Below, piece by piece: positions 1 through 7,736 of a DNA stretch of 64,000 bases. This stretch comes from JAVBQL01 sp031549085 (GTDB taxonomy: Bacteria; Spirochaetota; GWE2-31-10; MWDO01). The stretch covers positions 123,685 through 187,684 of the forward strand of contig JAVBQL010000001.1 in assembly GCA_031549085.1 (NCBI GenBank). The letters are read 5' to 3'. Position 1 is the stretch's first letter. Each line of letters begins with the position of its first letter. The notes under the pieces were generated by a model. The model saw only the letters and a list, made by a program, of their open reading frames with translations. It ran no database searches and was not told where the DNA came from. Both the position numbers and the translations under genes were made by a program.

Positions 1-834
1 TGAGTAGGGCATCAGTGTCATCTTCGTCTCTGCCTTTGGAAGCCCTTTTATCTCGCCATCACTCATAGGCTCATTTTCCATTAAGCCCTTAACATGGTAT
101 GCCCCTGTTATCACAACGATCTTCTCCGGAGCAAACCCCTCCTTGATGGCTTCTTTTATCTGCCGTTTCATATAGGCCTCCCTTAAGGTATTTATAGAGG
201 AGCTTAGCGAGTCTGCCTCTCTCTCCTCATCCTCTGTAAGAAGCCTCATCTCTTTTGAGTGTGTTGCAACGCCATTCATATAGACATCTGTTGTAAGGTT
301 ATGTTCAAAGTGGCGCTCCCAATAGGTATCATAATCTGTCTCCCCGCCAATTTTAGCTATTTTTTCATAGAGGTTATTACTATACTTATAGTATTCAATT
401 CGCTTTTCAATCTCTTCTGGGAGCTCCTCCGTTTCACTTTCAAGTGCCTCATTTTTCAAATTGTTATGTTTTACGCGCTCCCTCTCCTGAAATCTATAGA
501 GCGGCGCCTTTACATATGAGGGAAGATCTATAAAACGACAAATCTTTTTCTTCTTATTTGCCCAAAGAAGCGCCTGATACTCAGGTGAGTATAGTGCAAG
601 AGGGTAGACTATTGAGTAGGCTGGTATCTCTGTGGTATAGCACAACACTGCTATTGGAGGCTTAACCCCACTCTTTGCAATATCGTTTATAAGAGCTGTT
701 GTGTCTGAAGGCATCTCAATCAAAACGCAATCAGGCTTCACACTCTCCAAAAACCTCTTTATATGCCAAGCCCCAGCGGCAGAGAGGTGCCTAATACCAA
801 ATAGCTTTACACCCTCTTTTGTAGTCCACTCCAT
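1..834 (-). CDS. DUF5682 family protein, N-terminal 278 residues (cut by window edge)
   Basis: This is the open N-terminal part of a protein that runs off the left edge. It starts at ATG 834, 11 bases after the MoxR stop, so it is the next gene of the same minus-strand operon. The start reads FGIRH, followed by PDCVLIEMPSD, which is typical of DUF5682 proteins (usually 700-800 residues and found beside MoxR ATPases, SWIM and vWA proteins). I see two GxxH motifs, G13-I-R-H16 and G244-A-Y-H247, plus E40 at the end of a beta strand. That layout is the signature of the TIKI/TraB/GumN fold, so a metallohydrolase-like role is my inference, not a known function. There is no signal peptide. Family call is good; biochemical role is unknown. 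Confidence 0.8.
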   Translation of the reverse strand, partial: MEWTTKEGVKLFGIRHLSAAGAWHIKRFLESVKPDCVLIEMPSDTTALINDIAKSGVKPPIAVLCYTTEIPAYSIVYPLALYSPEYQALLWANKKKKICRFIDLPSYVKAPLYRFQERERVKHNNLKNEALESETEELPEEIEKRIEYYKYSNNLYEKIAKIGGETDYDTYWERHFEHNLTTDVYMNGVATHSKEMRLLTEDEEREADSLSSSINTLREAYMKRQIKEAIKEGFAPEKIVVITGAYHVKGLMENEPMSDGEIKGLPKAETKMTLMPYS

Positions 835-845
835 AGAGGATGTCT

Positions 846-1943
846 CTAGACCATCTCCCTGCATGCTTTGTATAGCCCCTGCCATGACAATCCTCTCTTT
901 TTCATAATATTTTCAAGATACTCTATCCAAGCAGCTCTATCTTTATCCTCATCTTTTATAACTGCCCCAAGTAGTCCCGCTGCAATATCATTTTCACTGA
1001 CACTTCCGTCTCCAAAAGATGAGGAGAGTGCCATCGCATTTGTTAGCAGTGATATCGCCTCGGCAGTTGATACAACTCCGCTTGGACTCTTAATCTTCTG
1101 CTTTGCATCGAGTGTCTGTCCGCTTCTAAGCTCTCTAAATATTGTAACAACTCTTGTTATTGCATCATCATGCGGCATCTTTGATGTTATCTCATAGTTG
1201 GATGAAATCTCAGCAACACGCTTCCTAACAATCTCAATTTCTGTCTCAATATTTGCAGGAGAGGGAAGAACAACGATATTAAACCGTCTCTTTAGGGCAG
1301 CTGACATATCATTTACACCCTTGTCCCTAGTGTTTGCTGTTGCAATTATAGAGAATCCCCTTTGGGCAGAGACCTCTCTTGAGAGCTCATTAACAGCGAT
1401 TGTCTTCTCTGACAAAATTGATATCAAGGCATCCTGAACCTCAGACTGACACCTTGATATCTCCTCAATTCTAGCAATTCCGCCAGCCTCCATAGCAATC
1501 ATAACAGGGCTCTTTATCAGTGCCTTGTCAGATGGGCCCTCTGCCAAGAGGAGTGCATAGTTCCATGAGTAGCGGATCTGCTCCTCACTTGTCCCCGCAG
1601 TACCCTGAACAACTTTGGTAGAGTCTCCATAGATTGCAGCAGAGAGATTTTCCGAAAGCCAAGATTTTGCTGTACCGGGCTCCCCAATAAGAAGAAGTGC
1701 TCTGTCTGTGAGGAGTGTCGCAATTGCAACCTCAACAAGTCTGTCATTACCTATATATTTTGGAATGATATCAACTCCGCCTGCCTTTCCGCCAACAATA
1801 AATTTTCTAACCTGCATAGGAGACATCTGCCACCCTGTTGGAATATCCCCCTTATCCTCACTTTTTAGTGCTTCAATCTCATGAGCATAGAGCTTCTCTG
1901 CTGGAAGTCTTAGAATCTCACTCTTTGACTCTTTTTTAGCCAT
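846..1943 (-). CDS. MoxR-type AAA+ ATPase
   Basis: A 365-residue soluble AAA+ ATPase of the MoxR branch. Walker A is GEPGTAKS (residues 87-94). The Walker B region is GIARIEEIS (155-163), with Glu where most MoxR proteins have Asp in the first acidic position. Sensor 1 is ATANT (201-205) and the arginine finger lies in KRRF (219-222). MoxR ATPases act as chaperones or remodelling engines for partner proteins, usually with a vWA-domain protein. Here the partners in the operon are SWIM, HEAT-like and DUF5682 proteins; a vWA gene is expected beyond the window edge. The ATG at 1943 follows AAGGAGATAAA, a clear ribosome site. It lies 290 bases after the HEAT gene, with a C-B hairpin element in the gap. 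Confidence 0.9.
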   Translation of the reverse strand: MAKKESKSEILRLPAEKLYAHEIEALKSEDKGDIPTGWQMSPMQVRKFIVGGKAGGVDIIPKYIGNDRLVEVAIATLLTDRALLLIGEPGTAKSWLSENLSAAIYGDSTKVVQGTAGTSEEQIRYSWNYALLLAEGPSDKALIKSPVMIAMEAGGIARIEEISRCQSEVQDALISILSEKTIAVNELSREVSAQRGFSIIATANTRDKGVNDMSAALKRRFNIVVLPSPANIETEIEIVRKRVAEISSNYEITSKMPHDDAITRVVTIFRELRSGQTLDAKQKIKSPSGVVSTAEAISLLTNAMALSSSFGDGSVSENDIAAGLLGAVIKDEDKDRAAWIEYLENIMKKRGLSWQGLYKACREMV

Positions 1944-1983
1944 TTTATCTCCTTAATTTGTTTTTATCCTTTATTCTACCATC

Positions 1984-2208
1984 ACCCCTACCCTCTTCCT
2001 TCAAAGGAAGAGGGAGATAATAAAAATTTTGATTAAATTAACATTAAATATATATAATGGTTTTACATAGGGTATTTAAGTCAATTTTTGTTAACAACAC
2101 AAGCGATAAAAAAAATCTTCACTATTAAAAGGGGGCATACAACGTAAGATAAGTCGATTCTATTGTACAAGTAAGATAGAATCTTTGTTATCTTACGTTG
2201 TATGCCCC
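1984..2208 (+). repeat. C-B composite hairpin element, copy 1
   Basis: The C hairpin (1991-2014) has the arms CCCTCTTCC and GGAAGAGGG and is preceded by a second C-run. The B hairpin (2132-2208) has a near-perfect 20-base outer stem starting GGGCATACAACG, the internal loop GTC (2153-2155) opposite TTTG (2184-2187), then an inner stem GATTCTAT/ATAGAATC. A decayed B-like core (GTCAATTTTT ... AAAAATCTTCA) sits between them at about 2087-2125. The element lies in the gap between the HEAT and MoxR genes and reads opposite to them. Confidence 0.75.
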
Positions 2209-2233
2209 TTATCGCCATTAAATCCTAAACAAC

Positions 2234-3919
2234 CTAATTTGTATTATATTTTATAATCTTATCAAGAGACTCCTTTGTTTTTTCATCACTTTCATCTTCA
2301 TATGCTTTCTTAAAGGCATCCATAAGCTTCTCATTAAACTTGATCATCTCAAGATCTTCACTTGGATATCCTACCTTAAGAAATTGAACAAAATATTTTT
2401 CTGAATCTCTATGGCCAATTTTTAGAGCTGTCTCCAGCACCTCTGCATAAAATGGAGGCTTATATTTCTTTGAGACCTCTTTAAGAGAAAGCTCTAAGAT
2501 CTTGTTCCATGTCTTCTCATCATCATCATAGACAAAACTGTATGCAACATTTGCATTTTTTTTGTCTGCAAAAAATTCACCCCATCTTCTATCCCACTTT
2601 TTTTCGCTATCAGGGATTCTCTTATCCCTATTATAATAGTAGCTATACATATCATAGGCCTGATAGAGAGCATTTGACAAATGGTAGTCCTGCTTAAAAT
2701 TACCGCTAAGCTCCTTGTAAATATCTTCAGGAGGCAAAATTCTTACTCCAACAAGAGCTTTATAGTGTATAAGATCACTATTATTCTTTGATATTTCATA
2801 GAGAGCTCTATCCTTTTTATCACTTTTGCTATCATAAAGAATACGAACAATGTCATAAAGATCAAGCGAATAGCTATAATCACTAAAGAACTTTTTATTG
2901 GACATAATTTTAGTTATTAAATCAATGCCCTCATCTTCGTTGCGTGAAGCAGCAGCACTTAGAAGCACCTTAAGCTTGCTTGACTTCTTGTTTGGATCAT
3001 CAAGAGCCTTGTTTATCTCCTCATAAACTTTCTTAATTATTCTTTCATCATCTGTCTCAACAAGAAATTCTGCAATATCGCCAAGGGTTGCTTTTTCCAA
3101 AGCAGCAAGAGCAATATCATTTCCTTTCTGAGATTTCATCTTGCCAAGAGCCGCAAAGGCAGCCTGTCTAATCTCTTTCTTTTTATCCTTGGCATATTGA
3201 AGAAGCAGATCTTCATACTTTGGATCCTCACCCAAGCTATATATAGCCTCCACAAGAACCAGTGGAGAGCCCTCCTCAAAGACCTTCATTGATAGGGGTA
3301 TTATATCTTTGCCCTTTAGAGAGTATAGAACCTTGAATAGTCTTGCATCTCTCTTTGTTCCGTTTATATTCAAAGCCTCCTCAATAAAAGGAATCATCTC
3401 CTTGCCAATTGCTGGGACTATTGTCTCTGCAACATAGTTTGAAATATATGAACGATTTTCAGTAATCGCCTCACAGTAGTATGGATACAATCTTGGGTCA
3501 TTATAGAGATTTCTCTTGAATAGATCCTCAATTTCGGTCTCATGAGTCTGTGTGCCCGATGTCAAAAGTTCAACAAGTCTATACAAGCTTGAGTATGGAA
3601 TCCTATTTACAGAGAGGGGTCTATCTTTGTACTCTAGCTCCTTAACCTCCTCATCAGCATCAGTTCGCCCCTGCGTGTAGATGAGAGAGTAGAGAAGCAT
3701 CCCTGCCTCCATCAAGTTTTCTGGAGACTTTTTATCATCTCCCTCTGTAAGCTCTGTAAGTTTTGAGGCTAAAGAGTTAAAAACAGGTGCCTTTTCGCCA
3801 AGCTTCTTAAGCGGAGCTATATATTTAACAACCCTTGGATCTCCTTTTGAGAGAGAACTTCCAGCCACATACAATCTTTTAAGCTCTTCATTTAATTCAT
3901 TTAAAATAGGTATACCCAT
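2234..3919 (-). CDS. HEAT-like repeat protein of the MoxR/SWIM cluster
   Basis: A 561-residue soluble, charged, alpha-helical protein. The middle part shows HEAT-like helical repeats, for example PLSMKVFEEGSPLVLVEAIYSLG followed by the QAAFAALGKMKS type helix pair near residues 215-270. There is no catalytic motif, signal peptide or membrane segment. It starts 16 bases after the SWIM gene stop, with GGAGAG before its ATG, so the two are co-transcribed. Proteins of this kind recur beside SWIM, MoxR and DUF5682 genes, which suggests a scaffold or adaptor for the ATPase; this is inferred from context. The HEAT assignment rests on helix pattern only. Confidence 0.7.
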   Translation of the reverse strand: MGIPILNELNEELKRLYVAGSSLSKGDPRVVKYIAPLKKLGEKAPVFNSLASKLTELTEGDDKKSPENLMEAGMLLYSLIYTQGRTDADEEVKELEYKDRPLSVNRIPYSSLYRLVELLTSGTQTHETEIEDLFKRNLYNDPRLYPYYCEAITENRSYISNYVAETIVPAIGKEMIPFIEEALNINGTKRDARLFKVLYSLKGKDIIPLSMKVFEEGSPLVLVEAIYSLGEDPKYEDLLLQYAKDKKKEIRQAAFAALGKMKSQKGNDIALAALEKATLGDIAEFLVETDDERIIKKVYEEINKALDDPNKKSSKLKVLLSAAASRNEDEGIDLITKIMSNKKFFSDYSYSLDLYDIVRILYDSKSDKKDRALYEISKNNSDLIHYKALVGVRILPPEDIYKELSGNFKQDYHLSNALYQAYDMYSYYYNRDKRIPDSEKKWDRRWGEFFADKKNANVAYSFVYDDDEKTWNKILELSLKEVSKKYKPPFYAEVLETALKIGHRDSEKYFVQFLKVGYPSEDLEMIKFNEKLMDAFKKAYEDESDEKTKESLDKIIKYNTN

Positions 3920-3935
3920 AATATTCTCTCCTTAA

Positions 3936-5393
3936 TTAATAGTTAAATCTTATAATTCCATCATCATTGACAAGAGCCATAGGGACAGCATAGAGTAGAT
4001 CTGTCTTCATATCTTGAGTAAATCTGCAAATCATAGTCTGTCCAACAATCTGCTCTTTTGAGAGCTTTTTAATAAGAAAACCAAAGTTCTCAGGCTTCAA
4101 GACAATCTGTGTCCCCTTCTCATCATAGATAACTAAAAAATCTTTACCTGATGCAGCTTTGCTTACAACAACAGCCGCAATTGGATTTTTGTCAGAGAGA
4201 GGATTCTTTATTTGTGCTTTGATTTTTTTGATAAGATCGGCAAAATCGGTTTTTCCAGCCTTTTTTGCTTTGGCTAAATCGCCCTTTGTTACATCTCTAT
4301 GGTCAAACCTCTCCCATCTAACCCTTGGGTTTAGCTCGCCCGGGTATATAGAGAGTTCGCTTGTTGTAAGAAGTGAGAAGAAGCTATCCTCCTGCTTTAT
4401 ATACTTCAAAGCATTATATGGGCGGAAATTTTTTGTAAGATAGATGTTTCCGCTCTCAAGCTCTATCCAGCAACCCTCATCAACATACTGCTTTTTTGCA
4501 CTATCATCATAGGAGTCAAAACTGACCTGAAGCAGTTCAGCATTCTCTTTAAATAGCCCCCTCTCTTTAAGTTCAGAGAGTTTCCACGCATAGCCAATCT
4601 GCTCCTCTATTGCGGAGTGGAGCATTGCATCAAGAGAGGTGGTTGTCATCTCAGGGAAAGCAAGATAATCATTTTTCTTTGCCTCAAGATATGCTTTGCT
4701 CTTTTTAAGAAGAGCATATATATAGTTTACACTATCAATTGCAGAACCATAGTGCTGCTCTTTGCTTGCCTCTGTTATTTCAGAAAAGAGCTCATAAAAT
4801 GAGGCCTCAATTCCATCAATATAGTAGCTTCCAAGCCCCTTTACCTGCTCTCTATATATCTTCTCATTTTTTTTATCAAAACTATGGAGACCTGCTGATA
4901 TTATATTATGAAGAATCTTTTCGGAAAGCTCAATTCCCTCAATTTGTGCGCTGCACTTTTTTGCGGCAGCTGTTGCCTTTGCTTTTGTCATAACTGAAGA
5001 TTTTGCTTCGCTGCCTTCACTATCATCGCCGCTTTTTTCGGCCCTATCCTTTTTCTTCTCTATCTTGCCCCTTTTTGATACTATATCTTCAGGCACCTCT
5101 TTTTTCTTGAACTCCTTTTTTTGAAGTTTACAGAATAGAAGACCAACAGCATGTTTACATGGAAGCTGTCTGCTTGGACAGTTACATCTTGCAATAGGTT
5201 TTTCGTTATCGATAAAGTCGACAGAGCAGACATATGGATCTTTTCCGCTTCCTGCACAGCTTCCAAAGAGCAGTGTCTCATCATCACTTATAAAGAGCTC
5301 TTTAAAGCTTCCTTTTGCAGCGAGGCTCTTGCCGTTTGAGACTGTTGATGGATTTCCAGTAAAACTAATGATGAAATCTTCACTTATATTCAT
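3936..5393 (-). CDS. SWIM zinc-finger protein
   Basis: A 485-residue protein, first gene of the minus-strand cluster. The SWIM finger is at about residues 69-81: RCNCPSRQLPCKHAVG, giving the CxCx(n)CxH ligand set. A lysine/glutamate-rich linker (about 92-150) separates it from an alpha-rich C-terminal body with no motif I recognise. SWIM domains bind DNA or protein. In MoxR/DUF5682 clusters the protein is probably the substrate- or nucleic-acid-facing component, but no function is proven. The start ATG is preceded by AAGGAGCTC. The upstream gap carries repeat A1 and the divergent MATE gene. Confidence 0.85.
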   Translation of the reverse strand: MNISEDFIISFTGNPSTVSNGKSLAAKGSFKELFISDDETLLFGSCAGSGKDPYVCSVDFIDNEKPIARCNCPSRQLPCKHAVGLLFCKLQKKEFKKKEVPEDIVSKRGKIEKKKDRAEKSGDDSEGSEAKSSVMTKAKATAAAKKCSAQIEGIELSEKILHNIISAGLHSFDKKNEKIYREQVKGLGSYYIDGIEASFYELFSEITEASKEQHYGSAIDSVNYIYALLKKSKAYLEAKKNDYLAFPEMTTTSLDAMLHSAIEEQIGYAWKLSELKERGLFKENAELLQVSFDSYDDSAKKQYVDEGCWIELESGNIYLTKNFRPYNALKYIKQEDSFFSLLTTSELSIYPGELNPRVRWERFDHRDVTKGDLAKAKKAGKTDFADLIKKIKAQIKNPLSDKNPIAAVVVSKAASGKDFLVIYDEKGTQIVLKPENFGFLIKKLSKEQIVGQTMICRFTQDMKTDLLYAVPMALVNDDGIIRFNY

Positions 5394-5574
5394 GAATAGA
5401 GCTCCTTAAAAAGAAGAATATTAAAGAGATATTGTACGATTTTGTCAATTATGATGTCAATTAAATTTGGAAAAAAAGCTGATATTGGGAAAATATATCT
5501 ATTTTTGGTTATTTTTAGTAACATTTTGTCATTATATATGTATATGGTTTTTTGTATAGTTCTGTTATCACAAA

Positions 5575-5860
5575 TATACTATTAATATCAAACTAGCAGT
5601 ACAATTATCTGTCTAATTTACTTGTCAGTATGAAGATATAAAATGAGTAAATGCTACTCAAAAAAAAGAGAAAGAGAGAGAATAATTTTATATAGGTTGG
5701 GGTTATACCCCACCTATATAAAATTACTTTTTTTCTTTTTTCTTTCTTTTAAGTAACATTCGCTCGTTGTATATCCACTTAATGATATGGAAACCAGAAA
5801 ATAGGTACAAATCGCTTATTAAAGACTGGATAGGATTGTTTATAGTATAAAAGCTAAATA
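5575..5860. repeat. Family A long palindromic element, copy A1
   Basis: An imperfect inverted repeat of about 285 bp in the 586-base divergent gap between the SWIM and MATE genes. The inner arms read ATGAGTAAATGCTACTC on the left and, as reverse complement on the right, ACGAGCGAATGTTACTT. They are followed by purine-rich/pyrimidine-rich arms and a self-complementary centre (TATAGGTTGGGG ... CCCCACCTATA). The outer right arm contains GGATAGGATT, shared with copies A2 and A3. Nothing coding is visible; the rest of the gap is AT-rich promoter-like DNA. Confidence 0.8.
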
Positions 5861-5979
5861 AAACCTTTTATGGTTATAAATTTACTATAATAATATAAAA
5901 AATATAAAATTAAAAAAAGCTTTACAAAAAATTTTTAATAAATTAGCCTGCTTAAACAAACAATAAAGGACAGGCAAAT

Positions 5980-7284
5980 ATGGACGACTACAAAAAGCTA
6001 ATCAAACTCTCGCTCCCAGTAATAGTTACCTACCTCTCATTTCACCTAATTGGTATAACCGATATGATTATGGTTGGCAGGCTTGGAAAAGAGGCAATCG
6101 CAAGCGTTGGACTTGCAATCACTGTTTGGATAGTTATCTTTTTTCCGCTTGAGTTCTTTTTCGAAACCGTTGTAATTCTCCTCTCCCGCGCCTTTGGAAA
6201 GGGGGATAAAAAACTATTTAAGAGCTACTACTATACAGAGATAATAATTGCATTGGTACTTGGATTTATTGCTCTCTTTTTTTACTTTCCACTAAAGATT
6301 ATTCTTGGATTTTTAACAAAAGATCCAGTGATATTAAAAATGGCAACACTATACCTCCTAACCGCAATGTTAAGATCTATTCCATTCACACTTGGACAAG
6401 TTTTTTCAAGAACCTTTATGGCCATACAGAGACCAAAATATATCACATACATATCAATCGCAACTACACTATTAAATATATTTCTAAACTATATCTTGAT
6501 ATTTGGTAAACTTGGCTTTCCAAAACTTGGTGTCGTTGGTGCGGGAATTGCAAGCCTCATTGCAAGCATTTTTCAAGCAGGGATGCTATACTTATTCCTA
6601 AGAGTAAAGGTACGCCCCTTTATTAGTGATGATAAATTCACCCTCTCAAAACCGATGGTCAAAGAGATATTCAAGCTTGGAACACCATTGGCAGAGCTGA
6701 GCTTTTTAGAATCAATCTCTTGGGTAATATTTATAAGATTTATATCTCAATTGGGGGTGGCTCCATATGCCTCTCATGAGATTGCAATGAAGATCAAAGA
6801 TATTGGTTTTCTGATGGGCTATGCTGTTGCGACAGTCTGCGGCTCCCTCGTTGGTGCATCGATGGGACAGAGTGATGAGAGCAGTGCAAGGAGGCTGACA
6901 AACAAGTCGGTAATATTGGCAACTATATTTATGGTCGCCTTTGGTGTGCTATTTTTTATATTTCCAGATATCTTTACCTCCATGTTCACAGACGACAAAG
7001 AGGTAATTTTGATAAGCAGAAATATACTTAGAGTTATGGCTCTCTACCAAATTGCTGATGCTATATATCTTGTTTTTAGAAGCAGCCTCAATGCGATGAA
7101 GGATACAAAATTTGTTAGAAATATAAGCCTTATTGGGCTTTGGTGTCTGATGATTCCAGCAACATTTCTATTTGTGAATGTTTTTAAGATTGGTGTTATT
7201 GGTGCATGGATTGGACTAACTTTTCATGTTGCCTTTTGTGCGATCCTTTTTTGGCAAAGGTTTACAAAGAAGAGCTGGTCATAA
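5980..7284 (+). CDS. MATE family efflux transporter
   Basis: A 434-residue integral membrane protein with about 12 hydrophobic segments in two similar halves. The N-terminus (KLIKLSLPVIVTYLSFHLIGITDMIMVGRLG) is the classic MATE start, with a transmembrane helix 1 that ends in D-M-I-M-V-G-R-L-G. MATE proteins export drugs or metabolites using a proton or sodium gradient; the substrate cannot be told from the sequence. The ATG at 5980 follows AAAGGACAGGCAAAT. It is a single gene flanked by family A repeats on both sides. Confidence 0.9.
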   Translation: MDDYKKLIKLSLPVIVTYLSFHLIGITDMIMVGRLGKEAIASVGLAITVWIVIFFPLEFFFETVVILLSRAFGKGDKKLFKSYYYTEIIIALVLGFIALFFYFPLKIILGFLTKDPVILKMATLYLLTAMLRSIPFTLGQVFSRTFMAIQRPKYITYISIATTLLNIFLNYILIFGKLGFPKLGVVGAGIASLIASIFQAGMLYLFLRVKVRPFISDDKFTLSKPMVKEIFKLGTPLAELSFLESISWVIFIRFISQLGVAPYASHEIAMKIKDIGFLMGYAVATVCGSLVGASMGQSDESSARRLTNKSVILATIFMVAFGVLFFIFPDIFTSMFTDDKEVILISRNILRVMALYQIADAIYLVFRSSLNAMKDTKFVRNISLIGLWCLMIPATFLFVNVFKIGVIGAWIGLTFHVAFCAILFWQRFTKKSWS

Positions 7285-7331
7285 TTTTTTAAGCAGCATT
7301 CATCTATTTTACTCACAGTGATATAAGGACT

Positions 7332-7650
7332 TGTACAGCTTTTATATTATTAATAATCCTATCCAATATAAAATGAGTTATCAAGTCTGTTCTCTAGGTT
7401 ACTGGTCAGTAGTAGCAGATATAATGAGTGAATGGTACTCAAAAAAAAGAGAAAGAAAAAAGAAAAAGTAAAAATGTATAGGGGGGATAAAATCCCACCC
7501 TATACATTTTTATCCTCTCTCTTTCTCTTTTTTTTGAGCAGCGTTTTCTCGTTGTATATCTTCGTACTGACTAGGAAACTAGAAAGTAAAATGTACTAAT
7601 AGTTTAATATTAATAGTATATTTATAACAAGTAAGCTTTTTGTGTAGCTT
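7332..7650. repeat. Family A long palindromic element, copy A2
   Basis: This copy fills the convergent gap between the MATE gene and the GatA/AspRS fusion. The inner arms are ATGAGTGAATGGTACTC and the reverse complement of GAGCAGCGTTTTCTCGT. The centre pairs ATGTATAGGGGGG with CCCACCCTATACAT. The left outer arm has AATCCTATCCAAT, as in A3. The right outer arm resembles the left arm of A1, so the arms are interchangeable between copies. Confidence 0.8.
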
Positions 7651-7685
7651 CATATTAATGATAATTAAATACAAGTAATCAAAAT

Positions 7686-7722
7686 AAAAAAAGTGAGGTT
7701 AAAAAATAACCTCACTTTTTTT
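7686..7722 (-). terminator. Rho-independent terminator of the GatA/AspRS fusion gene
   Basis: An 11-base stem AAAGTGAGGTT / AACCTCACTTT with a 7-base A-rich loop lies 15 bases after the fusion stop. It is flanked by A-runs and T-runs, so it can work in both directions, also ending read-through from the MATE gene. Confidence 0.85.
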
Positions 7723-7736
7723 ACTTTTTTTTAAAT

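Noticed and set aside
259..907. Plus-strand open frames at the left edge
   Set aside because: They are shadows of the DUF5682 and MoxR genes on the minus strand; the minus frames have clear family motifs.
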